From Drosophila persimilis (lineage: Eukaryota; Arthropoda; Insecta; Diptera; Drosophilidae): a DNA stretch of 64,000 bases. Below the pieces are notes generated by a model, which saw nothing but the letters and a program-made list of their open reading frames with translations, was not told the origin of the DNA and searched no databases. How positions within the stretch are numbered: position 1 is the first letter of the stretch; every line of letters starts with the position of its first letter. The position numbers were made by a program, and so were the translations under genes. Below are positions 20,227-30,875 of this stretch, one piece after another. Location of the stretch: the NCBI RefSeq assembly GCF_003286085.1, contig NW_020825313.1, positions 124,001-188,000 of the forward strand, given 5' to 3'.

Positions 20227-21505
20227 AACCCTTTGAAAGGTGGCGGTGCGTTAGTTAGGCCGAATGGCATTCGAACGAATTCATAGTGTCCCTTAATGGT
20301 CGAAAAGGCTGTTTTATTGATATCCGTAGGATGCATTTCTATCTGGTGGTATCCGCTGGCTAAGTCCAAGGCAGTGAAGTATTTTGCTCTACCTATTCTG
20401 TCTAATACGTCATTGATGTTTGGCATAGGGTATTTATCTTTTATTGTCTTTTCGTTGAGTTTTCGGTAATCTATCACTAGTCTCCACTTTTTCTGGTTGG
20501 ATTTGTCTGTTTCCTTGGAAACAAGGAATGTTGGTGAACTCCAGGGTGAGTAACTGTGTCTGATGATGTTTTGTTCTAGTAGCTTTTGGATTTGGTTGTC
20601 TATTTCTTGGTTTTCTTTTTGACTGTATCGAAATGGTTTGGTGTGAATAGGTATCTTGTCGGTTGTGTTTATTTTATGTTTTACTAAATTCGTAAAGGTT
20701 AGGGGCTCTCCTTCTGTATAGAACAGATTTGGGAATTTGGAGCAAAGTTTTCTTAACGCTTTTCTTTCCTCGTCGTTTAGATGCTCTGTTTGTATTATTG
20801 TTTCAGGGTTGGAGTAGTCGGGTGTTATCCCTCTATTTTCCTCCAGGGCTGTATTGACTTCTATATAATCGTGTTCGTTTTGTTCCACTACTATTAATTG
20901 TGAGTCTAGGCAGAATTTTTGTTCTGTACTTGAAAAATTGTTAACTTCTATATAGCTTAGATTGTTTTTGGCGGAGTATAATCCGCCTGAAATGAATAGA
21001 TTTTCCGAAATTATGGTTGGTTCACACCAGAATGTACCGTTTTTAACATTGACGGGTACTTGTACAATCTTTCTCGATTCTTCATCGATTATATGTAAGT
21101 TGGGAATAGCTTTAGTTTCTATCTCTATTGGAATGTTAGAACTCCTTGTTTGGAGTGATCGCTGTGGTATGTTGACTACGGCTTGGATTTGTTGTAAGAT
21201 ATCAATTCCAATGAGTCCGTCAAAATAAGGGTGGAATTTGAATAATAGCAATGTATATTGCGTGTTGTCGGAGAACTCTTGGAATAGTTCAAGATTGGTC
21301 TTTAACTGAAGTTGGTGCGAATTGAGCACTGTTTTGATCACCACTGGTGTTTGGAGTTGTTGTTGTTTTTGTTTGGGGATGAAGCTGGGGTTAATAAACG
21401 AGGAGCTAGAGCCTGTGTCTATCAGAAATTTCAATGTTTTGTTTGGTTGTATTTTTACCATGATATATGGTAGTGTGGATCCTAAGTTCGTGTTGGTTAG
21501 GTACC
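20211..21505 (-). pseudogene. Errantivirus pol: protease and RT first half
   Basis: The frame is open from about 21505, overlapping the end of gag in the -1 frame, so a -1 ribosomal frameshift is the likely way to express it, as in other errantiviruses. The protease active site is LKFLIDTGSSSSFINP. RT motifs follow: IIRHSYSPWSSPTFLV, then WRLVIDYRKLNEKT, then YHQIEMHP, then the FVRMPFGLTNAP block, where a one-base loss changes frame and a stop follows. The first Met (21461) is internal to the polyprotein. Confidence 0.88.
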
Positions 21506-22429
21506 CTGTTTGCTTGTCGAGGCTTCTGTGAGAAAATTTGGTTGGTCGTTGTAGTTGTGAAGTTCTAACTGTTGTTGCTCGACGGTATTTACTGAGCTCC
21601 TGGGTTGGTGGTTGTTTGCATTTCTATTATATTGTTCGTTTTTTTGCTTGTAGCTATTTTCTTTTGGCATGATGGCCAACGTGTTGGGGTTTCTTTTCTG
21701 TCTATATGCGTCCCTATCATGGTTATCTTGGTATCTTCGTTTATCGGTACGGTTCTCGTTGTACTGTCTGTTACTGTTATTATTGTAGCGTCTATTTATG
21801 TTGCGGTCCTCATTTCCCTGGTGGTGGTTTGTTTGTCTCTTATTATTTTCGTGAGTGAAGTAAATTTGTCTTTCCTTCAGTGCCCATTCCAAAGCCTCAC
21901 GAAGATTAGCTGGTTTCATAGACCTGATGGCGGTTCCTAGTGGGCCGTTTATTCCGGATAGGAATGAGTTGAGACATATGTCCGCGAAAAGGTTTTTCTT
22001 TGTTCTAATCAACAGTGGTTCGGATTCTTTAGTTTCTGTTAGTCTGAATAAGGCTAACTTAATTTCACATACTTTATCGTACAGTTTTTGAAGAGGATAG
22101 TTTCCTTGGACTACGCTGTGAAGTTCGTACATCAAGGTTGGTTCGTCCCTCTTATCGGAACAACTGATGATGAGGGCTTCTTTAATTTCATCCCAGTTAA
22201 GGGTGGCTCCTGCCTCGATAATAGCTTCGTTAGCTTTTCCTGTTATTTTGTTCCTAATTGCTCTTAGGAGCATCTGTCCGTACGGAGTTTGGTCTGTGCC
22301 CCTAATCAACAGAAGAATTTCCTCGACATTGGTGATAAATTCGCCTAAGGTCATTGAATCACCGCTATAGGTAGGCAAGAAACGGATAGCGTCCGGTATT
22401 TTTAGGGCCGTTATGACATCTGAGTTCAT
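21497..22429 (-). CDS. Errantivirus gag
   Basis: 310 codons from ATG 22429. The N-terminal half is the errantivirus capsid-like region (RFLPTYSGDSMTLGEFI, then EALEWALKERQIYF). The C-terminal third is rich in Asn, Arg, Gln and Tyr with no zinc knuckle, as usual for the group, and would bind RNA. Upstream of the ATG the same frame stays open through a C10 run, and an N-terminal extension lies in another frame at 22365-22592. The real start may therefore be further upstream with a slipped homopolymer. The stop (TAA, 21499-21497) overlaps the pol frame. Confidence 0.82.
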   Translation of the reverse strand: MNSDVITALKIPDAIRFLPTYSGDSMTLGEFITNVEEILLLIRGTDQTPYGQMLLRAIRNKITGKANEAIIEAGATLNWDEIKEALIISCSDKRDEPTLMYELHSVVQGNYPLQKLYDKVCEIKLALFRLTETKESEPLLIRTKKNLFADICLNSFLSGINGPLGTAIRSMKPANLREALEWALKERQIYFTHENNKRQTNHHQGNEDRNINRRYNNNSNRQYNENRTDKRRYQDNHDRDAYRQKRNPNTLAIMPKENSYKQKNEQYNRNANNHQPRSSVNTVEQQQLELHNYNDQPNFLTEASTSKQGT

Positions 22430-22592
22430 AGTGATTTCCCCTTGATTGGGGGGGGGGTGAACCTGCCGAAGAGGTCATGGGGGTGATATCAGCTGGCCGT
22501 GCTAGGCTCTGTCCTTCCCTAATGTCTGGTGGGATAGCACTGCTCGTATTTCTACTTCTGGTATTTGGGATTAACTTCTTGATATTCGACAT
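22365..22592 (-). pseudogene. Possible N-terminal extension of errantivirus gag
   Basis: A frame starting MSNIKKLIPNTRSRNTSS runs to the C10 run at about 22450-22459 and beyond. It is one base out of register with gag. If the C run were one base different in length, the two frames would be continuous. It may be a true gag N terminus split by slippage or a misread homopolymer, or merely leader sequence. Confidence 0.4.
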
Positions 22593-22680
22593 TTACTGAG
22601 ACAGTTTTCTAATATCTTTTTAGTTTGTGCGCTTAATTTTACTTATTATTACTTAAGTATATATAGTGTGTGTGTGTGTG
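22593..22680. repeat. Errantivirus leader and left (TG)n target tract
   Basis: A/T-rich leader ending in ATATATAG and a (GT) run at 22666-22680, against which the poly-A end of LINE copy A lies. The leader resumes at 51134 on the other side of the LINE array. Confidence 0.85.
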
Positions 22681-22838
22681 TTTTTTTTGTTTTTTTTTCC
22701 ATGGATACGCCACGGTGGGTGAGAATCTCTAAGAGACGCGACCGGCCCGTACCAGTCAACGAACTGGACTACCCCTTCGGGGCTTCCCAGCTAAACTCAC
22801 CACCACGCACAGCTGCACACCTCATTCCCCGCGGGATC

Positions 22839-22857
22839 ACCGCAAAGTATTACTTCG
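22839..22857 (-). promoter_or_regulatory. 3' UTR hairpin of LINE copy A
   Basis: In RNA sense CGCGAAGU-AAU-ACUUUGCG: eight pairs including one G-U, a three-base loop, flanked by CCC/GGG that can extend the stem. It lies 15 bases after the ORF2 stop. Equivalent hairpins with different sequence follow ORF2 in the other subfamilies, so it may be the RT recognition structure. Confidence 0.6.
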
Positions 22858-22871
22858 CGGGGATGGGTTGC

Positions 22872-25823
22872 CTACTTTAGGCACTCTCCTCTACGCGTCG
22901 CTCCCTTTCGCATCTTCTCAGATCGCTCTGGATGGCTATTAAGGTGGACTCCGGACTCCGTCATGAACGCCATTAGCTCCTCTGGTCGTGGGAAATACTC
23001 TGCACTTGAGCGGTACCTCGTGCAGTGGTAGATCACATGCTCCGGATCCTCGCTCTCATTCGAACACTCAGGACACTCGGGAGTATCCTCGTGTTTGAAC
23101 CTATGCAGATACTTCCTGTATCCTCCGTGATCCGTCAGGAATTGGGTGAGGTGGTAGTTCATCTCTCCGCTTCTCCGCCCTATCCATGACTCAATGTCCG
23201 GGATTAGTCTATGGGTCCACCGTCCATTTGTGGCCGTGTCCCATCTTGCCTGCCATTTTTCTATCGACGCCCGCCTTTCCGACGCACGGATGGTCTCTAG
23301 CGATGCATTAGTTCGCATCCCTGCGCGCGCTTCATATACATGCGTCATCTCGAGCGCTAGTATATCCACCGGTATCATGGCCGCGAGGACCAGGGCTGCG
23401 TTATCCGACACCGTCCTATATCCAGACACTACTCGAAGAGCGCAGAGCCGATATGGCACTGACATCTTTCTTCTAAGACTCATGTTGCCGGATAGGGTTG
23501 AAGACCACACCGGCGCAGCGTACAGTAGGATCGAGGCCACTACTCTCGCCAGAAGTAAGCGTCGACCTGCCTTGGGTCCACCAATATTGGGGAGCATCCT
23601 TGCGAGTGCTGCCTGCATCCGGGAGGCTTTTTGACTCACGTACTCGATGTGGGCCCGGTAGTTCAATCGGTTATCCAGCATCACGCCTAGGTACCGGATT
23701 GACTCCTGCGACTTAATAGTCGCATTACCCACGCGAAACGTCGCGTACTCCACCTTCTTCCGACTCGTGATGAGTACAGCCTCCGTTTTGTGGCCAGCCA
23801 GGTCCAATCCCGCGTTTTCCATCCAGTTGGATACGATCCGGATTGCCTCGTTGGCCGTCGCCTCGACATCTCGGAGCTCTTTGGCTACCACGACCAGGGC
23901 GAGATCGTCAGCGAAGCCGACAAGCGTGCATCCCTGCGGGAGCTGGAGTCTGAGGACGTCGTCGTACATTATGTTCCACAGTAGAGGTCCTAAGACTGAT
24001 CCCTGTAGAACTCCGGCTGTCACCCTGTAGAGCTTTGGTCCCTCCTCCGTCTCGTACCTCAGTACCCTACCCGACAGGTAGCTGGCTATTATCCGAAGCA
24101 GGTAGGTGGGAACTCCAATTCTCCCGAGCGCCTCGTTTATCCGAGACCAGTTCGCTGAGTTAAACGCGTTACGGATATCCAGGGTCACCACCGCGCAGTA
24201 CTCCTTTGTGCCAAATCTCCATCTTATTCCCTCGATCGCTCTGGATGCAATGTCGGTTACTGCCTTGATGGCGTCGACCGTTGATTTGGCCTTCCGGAAT
24301 CCGTACTGGGACTCCGATAAGGCCTGCTTCTCCTGGATCACAACTTGCAGTCGGTTGTAGACGATTCTCTCCAGGGTTTTGCCGACCGTATCTAGCAAAC
24401 ATATTGGGCGGTATCCTGATGGTTCCTCCGGGGACTTATTTCCTTTGGGCAGAAGTATTAGCCGCTGCACTTTCCACTGCTCTGGAAACACTCCTTCCCG
24501 TAGGCATTTGTTGAACGTGTCAACAAATACTTCTGGTCTGGTGGTTGCTCCAAGCTTCAATGCCTTGTTTGGGATACCGTCCGGTCCTGGTGCCTTTTTA
24601 TCCCCAATTCTCCTGGTAGCCGCTATCACCTCCTCAACAGAAATCTGTTGCCACAGCTCGGAGTCTTGGCTCGAGACGCTCTCCTCCCTATACGGGTGCT
24701 GTGGGAATAGGGCCTCCACGATGCTACGAAGCAGGATCGGGCAGGTCACTTTCGGTGTTGACTGGCTCCTTATCCTCTTGGTGACGACCTTATATGCCGT
24801 CCCCCAAGGGTTGACGTCAGCCTCCTCGCATATCTGCCTGAAGCAGGCTGACTTGCTCTCCTTTATGGCACGTTTAAGGGCTCTTTTCGCTGATCGGAGT
24901 TCCTCTCCCCTGGTTTCGAACTCCGGCCGACCTCGTGCTCTCTGGTAGCACCGTCTTGCTCGTAGGCAGGCTTTCCTTAGCTGGTTAACCTCCGCATTCC
25001 ACCAGTAACAGGGCGCTCCTCTTTTGCAAGGCTTCCTTCTTGGCATTGCCGCATCACATACCTCCTCCATGAGCTTCGCCAGTTTCTGAGCCAGGCCCTC
25101 TGCCGTTTCTCGCGCAGGGCTCCAGCTGGCGTTGCGCAGATATTCCGTGAAGGTTTCCACATCAAGGTGGTCGCCCTTCCATTTAGGTCCGGTAATTTTG
25201 GCTAGCTGTCCTTTCGTTGCTGCTCCGCATTCGAAGTGGATCGCCTGGTGGTCGCTGAACGTAAACTCCTCGCTTCTTCTCCACGTAGATCCCCTATGGA
25301 GTGAGACGCTCATGAAGGTTAGGTCGATAATGGACCCTCGACCCGCCTTGAAGTAGGTTAGCTTCCTGCCATCGTTTGCGAGTATTACGTTCAAGGACGC
25401 AAATTCCTCGAGCAGACACGTGCCTCTGGCGTTGGTTTCCTTACTGCCCCACGCTACGGACCACGCATTAAAGTCTCCCGCTATTATTACGGGGGCTCTT
25501 CCGCGCGCGTCTTCCGCTATATGCGCTAGCATACTTTGGAAGCGCGCTAGGTCCCAGCTCGGCGGGGCATAGCAGCTATAGAAGGTTATATCTCTAAGCC
25601 TCGCTCTAACAAATCCTTCGTTGGTTGCGCATATCTCCTGGGGGTGGATTTGTACGGCCCAGATGGCCGCCTTGCCGCAACTGCTGCTGGTCCAACCGCT
25701 TCCTGGTATCGCCCTGAATGGCTCGCAGATGAGCACGACTTCGGTCTTCCTCTCCCTGACTGCTTGTCTCAGGAGAGACTGAGCAGCTTCGCAATGGTTT
25801 AAGTTCAGCTGAGTACACCTCAT
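22872..25823 (-). CDS. LINE copy A ORF2: endonuclease and reverse transcriptase
   Basis: 983 codons. The N-terminal ~225 residues are an apurinic-type endonuclease (QLNLNHCEAAQ, then AGDFNAWSVAWG, then IDLTFMSVSL, then FSDHQAIHF). The RT follows at roughly 410-700, with KAPGPDGIPN, QYGFRKAKSTVDAI, the catalytic box GFADDLALVV and QGSVLGPLLWN. The C-terminal zinc motif is CPECSNESEDPEHVIYHC. The ATG overlaps the ORF1 stop as ATGA. Relative to copy B a net 20-bp loss near 22947 shifts the frame, so about the last 20 residues are replaced. The catalytic domains are intact; the effect of the changed tail is unknown. Confidence 0.9.
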   Translation of the reverse strand: MRCTQLNLNHCEAAQSLLRQAVRERKTEVVLICEPFRAIPGSGWTSSSCGKAAIWAVQIHPQEICATNEGFVRARLRDITFYSCYAPPSWDLARFQSMLAHIAEDARGRAPVIIAGDFNAWSVAWGSKETNARGTCLLEEFASLNVILANDGRKLTYFKAGRGSIIDLTFMSVSLHRGSTWRRSEEFTFSDHQAIHFECGAATKGQLAKITGPKWKGDHLDVETFTEYLRNASWSPARETAEGLAQKLAKLMEEVCDAAMPRRKPCKRGAPCYWWNAEVNQLRKACLRARRCYQRARGRPEFETRGEELRSAKRALKRAIKESKSACFRQICEEADVNPWGTAYKVVTKRIRSQSTPKVTCPILLRSIVEALFPQHPYREESVSSQDSELWQQISVEEVIAATRRIGDKKAPGPDGIPNKALKLGATTRPEVFVDTFNKCLREGVFPEQWKVQRLILLPKGNKSPEEPSGYRPICLLDTVGKTLERIVYNRLQVVIQEKQALSESQYGFRKAKSTVDAIKAVTDIASRAIEGIRWRFGTKEYCAVVTLDIRNAFNSANWSRINEALGRIGVPTYLLRIIASYLSGRVLRYETEEGPKLYRVTAGVLQGSVLGPLLWNIMYDDVLRLQLPQGCTLVGFADDLALVVVAKELRDVEATANEAIRIVSNWMENAGLDLAGHKTEAVLITSRKKVEYATFRVGNATIKSQESIRYLGVMLDNRLNYRAHIEYVSQKASRMQAALARMLPNIGGPKAGRRLLLARVVASILLYAAPVWSSTLSGNMSLRRKMSVPYRLCALRVVSGYRTVSDNAALVLAAMIPVDILALEMTHVYEARAGMRTNASLETIRASERRASIEKWQARWDTATNGRWTHRLIPDIESWIGRRSGEMNYHLTQFLTDHGGYRKYLHRFKHEDTPECPECSNESEDPEHVIYHCTRYRSSAEYFPRPEELMAFMTESGVHLNSHPERSEKMRKGATRRGECLK

Positions 25824-27193
25824 GCTGATCTTTTTGTCAGGGCGTTCCTAAACAGGGGGCATCTACCGCTGCCGGCCACGTGCTTCCAGTCTGCGCTCGT
25901 TCCCTTGCAGAGCATGCACTGTGGTTCCAGGCTACAGTCCTTTGCCAGGTGGTTCTCCTTTCCACATCTTCTACACAGCTTGGACCTATCTACTTTGCTA
26001 CTGCACTGTCGTGCCATATGCCCAAACTCGAGACATCTGAAGCATTTGGTGACGCTGATTCGCTCGCGCAGTCTGCATCTTACCCAGCCTACTTTTAGGA
26101 CTCCTATTTTCAGAGCCTTCTGAGCGCTCTCCGCTGGCAGCCTGATTGTGGCCGTCTGGGTTCCGCCGTATGCCTTTCTCAGCTGGATGTCATCCGCAGA
26201 CAGCTCCGCCAATTCCACCTGGCTTCTCAGAGCTTCGCATATATCCTCCGGTGTGGTTATTTCGTCCAGGTCCTTGCACTCTACGGTCACCCGGTGCGAC
26301 AGGCTACGGACTTCTGCGTGCTCCTTCAGCGTATTGGCTACAAGGCTTTTAAACTTCTCCGTCTCTTCTCCCGACTTGTTGAGCTGTAGCAGTAGCTCTC
26401 CTTTTTGGGTCCTCCTGATCCTGGCGACCGCATCACCGAGTCCACGCAGGGTTTCGTCCGTCCTAACCTTGCGCAGTATCTCTGCATAGGTCTGTTCACC
26501 TTTGGTGGCAATGACGATGGCGTCTGGTCGCGTCTTGTCCGCGAGCGCTCCAGTCGGTTTTTGCGGCCTCTTCCTTCTGCGCCGGTTGGTCACCGTCATA
26601 AATGGGGTCTCCTCCGTCTCCTTTCTCTCCCTTTCAGCGTGGGCGTCCTTTTCAACTGCTACTCCCGGTGTGGTCTGGACCTCGACCGCTGCCTTGGTTC
26701 TCTTTGTCCGGGGTGTTGGTGCACCTGCAGCCTGTTTCCTCTTAGGCTCCGGGAGAGGTCTGAAAATCGGTGACGTCTGAGAGGACTGGTGGGTCCTGAT
26801 CACCGCCTTAGCTCCTTCGTCGTGCAGCTGGATAGCAACCAGCTTATACAGCACCCTTATGCTCTCGATAGAGTCCCGCATAGGTTGGTGTATGGATCGC
26901 CTCTTGCCATCCTCAAGCATCTCCACTAGCTGCGTGATCTCTCGTCCTAGATCGCGCAGCGCTGTGCTGCCCTGAGCTTTTTGGTGCTGCTCCGGGCCAG
27001 GGAGGGCCGGCAGCGGGGCTTCGGTCCGCTCGCCAGTTGGCGTTCTCGCCATTTTTTTGCTTTTACTGAAGCCTTCTGTGTCGTTTGTCATTATAGGTGT
27101 GATATTTGTGCTCATTTTGTTGGGTCCCAACTCGTAAGCCGTTGTCCTTGTCTGTTGTACAGTCGCGTTATGATCCCATGGTTGTCTATGCAA
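25820..27193 (-). CDS. LINE copy A ORF1: gag-like RNA-binding protein
   Basis: 457 codons, no interruption. The N-terminal half is charged and low in order (GPEQHQKAQGST, then KRKQAAGAPTPRTKR). A central region (TYAEILRKVRTDETLRGLG, then RRTQKGELLLQL) is shared by all ORF1s in this array. Three CCHC knuckles close the protein, at CFRCLEFGHMARQC, CRRCGKENHLAKDC and CMLCKGTSADWKHVAGSGRC. Such proteins coat the element RNA and help deliver it to the target. ORF2 starts in the last codon (ATGA). ATG 27193 is the first in the frame; another Met lies at about residue 27. Confidence 0.9.
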   Translation of the reverse strand: MHRQPWDHNATVQQTRTTAYELGPNKMSTNITPIMTNDTEGFSKSKKMARTPTGERTEAPLPALPGPEQHQKAQGSTALRDLGREITQLVEMLEDGKRRSIHQPMRDSIESIRVLYKLVAIQLHDEGAKAVIRTHQSSQTSPIFRPLPEPKRKQAAGAPTPRTKRTKAAVEVQTTPGVAVEKDAHAERERKETEETPFMTVTNRRRRKRPQKPTGALADKTRPDAIVIATKGEQTYAEILRKVRTDETLRGLGDAVARIRRTQKGELLLQLNKSGEETEKFKSLVANTLKEHAEVRSLSHRVTVECKDLDEITTPEDICEALRSQVELAELSADDIQLRKAYGGTQTATIRLPAESAQKALKIGVLKVGWVRCRLRERISVTKCFRCLEFGHMARQCSSKVDRSKLCRRCGKENHLAKDCSLEPQCMLCKGTSADWKHVAGSGRCPLFRNALTKRSA

Positions 27194-27703
27194 GCAGGGA
27201 GGCCATGCGAGGGTTGACTCCCGCCCTTATGGGGTCGGGAGTTCAGAGCCGGATCCGCGCTAGTCAGGAGTGACTCAACTGAGCCTGTACGTCCAATTTA
27301 ATGGCTACGGAACAAGGAGCGTGCTTAGAGATTTGCCAATTTTTCACGGGACGGGGGCAGAAGCAGCATTAACCTAGCAGCCATTTCGGCGGGGTTTCAT
27401 TCCGCGTACTAAAGTGCTAGAATGCTGGCTTCCGTCAGCCCTGGGGTCATCAATCCAAAAAAGGGGGGGTCCAGTTCCTATCCTAAGACTTTACTGGTCT
27501 CCGTCTTAGTCGCCTTCTCGTATTAGCTAGGTGTTTCACAGGTGTGTTAGACCTATCCGGGGGATACCTGGCATGTGCCGGCGGTTACGAGTTGCTTTAG
27601 TGCTCTTTAGAGGGAGCAGAACATCCCCGTGTCTTCTTAGTCGCCTCGTACGACAAGCTATGACATGCTGTGGTGGTATTCTACTGCCCGCTCACCACAC
27701 GGG
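27194..27703 (-). other. 5' UTR of LINE copy A
   Basis: About 510 bases, almost identical to 32246-32755 in copy B. It contains a C7/T6 run near 27461-27472 (AAAAAAGGGGGGG on the plus strand). I see no ORF of note. A promoter would be expected here, but I cannot point to its elements. Confidence 0.7.
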
Positions 27704-27720
27704 TGTGTGTGTGTGTGTGT
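27704..27720. repeat. (TG)n target tract between LINE copies A and B
   Basis: About eight TG units separate the 5' end of copy A from the poly-A end of copy B. Confidence 0.95.
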
Positions 27721-27874
27721 TTTTTTTTTTTTCCATGGATACGCCACGGTGGGTGAGAATCTCTAAGAGACGCGACCGGCCCGTACCAGTCAGCGAACTG
27801 GACTACCCCTTCGGTACTTCCCAGCTAAACTCACCACCACGCACAGTTGCACACCTCATTCCCCGCGGGATCAC

Positions 27875-27893
27875 CGCAAAGTATTACTTCGCG
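27875..27893 (-). promoter_or_regulatory. 3' UTR hairpin of LINE copy B
   Basis: Same sequence and position relative to ORF2 as in copy A. Confidence 0.6.
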
Positions 27894-27910
27894 GGGATGG
27901 GTTGCCTACT

Positions 27911-30875
27911 TTAGGCACTCTCCTCTACGCGTCGCTCCCTTTCGCATCTTCTCAGATCGCTCTGGATGGCTATTAAGGTGTTGCTAACGCGCTGCCAGTT
28001 CTCGTCGGACTCCGTCATGAACGCCATTAGCTCCTCTGGTCGTGGGAAATACTCTGCACTTGAGCGGTACCTCGTGCAGTGGTAGATCACATGCTCCGGA
28101 TCCTCGCTCTCATTCGAACACTCAGGACACTCGGGAGTATCCTCGTGTTTGAACCTATGCAGATACTTCCTGTATCCTCCGTGACCCGTCAGGAATTGGG
28201 TGAGGTGGTAGTTCATCTCTCCGCTTCTCCGCCCTATCCATGACTCAATGTCCGGGATTAGTCTATGGGTCCACCGTCCATTTGTGGCCGTGTCCCATCT
28301 TGCCTGCCATTTTTCTATCGACGCCCGCCTTTCCGACGCACGGATGGTCTCTAGCGATGCATTAGTTCGCATCCCTGCGCGCGCTTCATATACATGCGTC
28401 ATCTCGAGCGCTAGTATATCCACCGGTATCATGGCCGCGAGGACCAGGGCTGCGTTATCCGACACCGTCCTATATCCAGACACTACTCGAAGAGCGCAGA
28501 GCCGATATGGCACTGACATCTTTCTTCTAAGACTCATGTTGCCGGATAGGGTTGAAGACCACACCGGCGCAGCGTACAGTAGGATCGAGGCCACTACTCT
28601 CGCCAGAAGTAAGCGTCGACCTGCCTTGGGTCTACCAATATTGGGGAGCATCCTTGCGAGTGCTGCCTGCATCCGGGAGGCTTTTTGACTCACGTACTCG
28701 ATGTGGGCCCGGTAGTTCAATCGGTTATCCAGCATCACGCCTAGGTACCGGATTGACTCCTGCGACTTAATAGTCGCATTACCCACGCGAAACGTCGCGT
28801 ACTCCAGCTTCTTCCGACTCGTGATGAGTACAGCCTCCGTTTTGTGGCCAGCCAGGTCCAATCCCGCGTTTTCCATCCAGTTGGATACGATCCGGATTGC
28901 CTCGTTGGCCGTCGCCTCGACATCTCGGAGCTCTTTGGCTACCACGACCAGGGCGAGATCGTCAGCGAAGCCGACAAGCGTGCATCCCTGCGGGAGCTGG
29001 AGTCTGAGGACGTCGTCGTACATTATGTTCCACAGTAGAGGTCCTAAGACTGATCCCTGTAGAACTCCGGCTGTCACCCTGTAGAGCTTTGGTCCCTCCT
29101 CCGTCTCGTACCTCAGTACCCTACCCGACAGGTAGCTGGCTATTATCCGAAGCAGGTAGGTGGGAACTCCAATTCTCCCGAGCGCCTCGTTTATCCGAGA
29201 CCAGTTCGCTGAGTTAAACGCGTTACGGATATCCAGGGTCACCACCGCGCAGTACTCCTTTGTGCCAAATCTCCATCTTATTCCCTCGATCGCTCTGGAT
29301 GCAATGTCGGTTACTGCCTTGATGGCGTCGACCGTTGATTTGGCCTTCCGGAATCCGTACTGGGACTCCGATAAGGCCTGCTTCTCCTGGATCACAACTT
29401 GCAGTCGGTTGTAGACGATTCTCTCCAGGGTTTTGCCGACCGTATCTAGCAAACATATTGGGCGGTATCCTGATGGTTCCTCCGGGGACTTATTTCCTTT
29501 GGGCAGAAGTATTAGCCACTGCACTTTCCACTGCTCTGGAAACACTCCTTCCCGTAGGCATTTGTTGAACGTGTCAACAAATACTTCTGGTCTGGTGGTT
29601 GCTCCAAGCTTCAATGCCTTGTTTGGTGCCGTCCGGTCCTGGTGCCTTTTTATCCCCGATTCTCCTGGTAGCCGCTATCACCTCCTCAACAGAAATCTGT
29701 TGCCACAGCTCGGAGTCTTGGCTCGAGACGCTCTCCTCCCTATACGGGTGCTGTGGGAATAGGGCCTCCACGATGCTACGAAGCAGGATCGGGCAGGTCA
29801 CTTCCGGTGTTGACTGGCTCCTTATCCTCTTGGTGACGACCTTATATGCCGTCCCCCAAGGGTTGACGTCAGCCTCCTCGCATATCTGCCTGAAGCAGGC
29901 TGACTTGCTCTCCTTTATGGCACGTTTAAGGGCTCTTTTCGCTGATCGGAGTTCCTCTCCCCTGGTTTCGAACTCCGGCCGACCTCGTGCTCTCTGGTAG
30001 CACCGTCTTGCTCGTAGGCAGGCTTTCCTTAGCTGGTTAACCTCCGCATTCCACCAGTAACAGGGCGCTCCTCTTTTGCAAGGCTTCCTTCTTGGCATTG
30101 CCGCATCACATACCTCCTCCATGAGCTTCGCCAGTTTCTGAGCCAGGCCCTCTGCCGTTTCTCGCGCAGGGCTCCAGCTGGCGTTGCGCAGATATTCCGT
30201 GAAGGTTTCCACATCCAGGTGGTCGCCCTTCCATTTAGGTCCGGTAATTTTGGCTAGCTGTCTTTTCGTTGCTGCTCCGCATTCGAAGTGGATCGCCTGG
30301 TGGTCGCTGAACGTAAACTCCTCGCTTACTCTCCACGTAGATCCCCTATGGAGTGAGACGCTCATGAAGGTTAGGTCGATAATGGACCCTGGACCCGCCT
30401 TGAAGTATGTTAGCTTCTTGCCATCGTTTGCGAGTATTACGTCCAAGGACGCAAATTCCTCGAGCAGACACGTGCCTCTGGCGTTGGTTTCCTTACTGCC
30501 CCACTCTACGGACCACGCATTAAAGTCTCCCGCTATTATTACGGGGGCTCTTCCGCGCGCGTCTTCCGCTATATGCGCTAGCATACTTTGGAAGCGCGCT
30601 AGGTCCCAGCTCGGCGGGGCATAGCAGCTATAGAAGGTTACATCTCTAAGCCTCGCTCTAACAAATCCTTCATTGGTTGCGCATATCTCCTGGGGGTGGA
30701 TTTGTACGGCCCAGATGGCCGCCTTGCCGCAACTGCTGCTGGTCCAACCGCTTCCTGGTATCGCCCTGAATGGCTCACAGATGAGCACAACTTCGGTCTT
30801 CCTCTCCCTGACTGCTTGTCTCAGGAGAGACTGAGCAGCTTCGCAATGGTTTAAGTTCAGCTGAGTACACCTCAT
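27911..30875 (-). pseudogene. LINE copy B ORF2, frameshifted
   Basis: Two overlapping frames cover the gene. 30875-29574 has the endonuclease and linker, up to KKAPGPDG. 29614-27911 has the rest of RT, including the catalytic box GFADDLALVV, and the zinc motif. They are split at about 29626-29630, where two bases present in copy A are missing. Everything else is nearly identical to copy A. The C terminus here (ENWQRVSNTLIAIQSDLRR) is the original one. Without the shift the gene would be about 990 codons. Confidence 0.9.

Larger units (their letters stand above)
22681..27703 (-). mobile_element. R1-clade LINE copy A (Waldo-like, subfamily 1)
   Basis: Full-length non-LTR retrotransposon on the minus strand, 5.02 kb, with poly-A end at 22681-22698 and 5' end CCCGTGTGG at 27695-27703. 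(TG)n lies on both sides. It has ORF1 with zinc knuckles and ORF2 with endonuclease and RT. The endonuclease start QLNLNHCEAAQ and the CA-repeat location match the R1 clade, where Waldo and Mino are known to insert in (ACAY)n or (AC)n. It is near-identical to copy B. The C terminus of ORF2 is altered by a net 20-bp loss. Confidence 0.9.

Noticed and set aside
23194..23634. 146-codon plus-strand frame, repeated at 28248-28688
   Set aside because: Antisense shadow of ORF2 in copies A and B; the repetition only reflects that the copies are near-identical.
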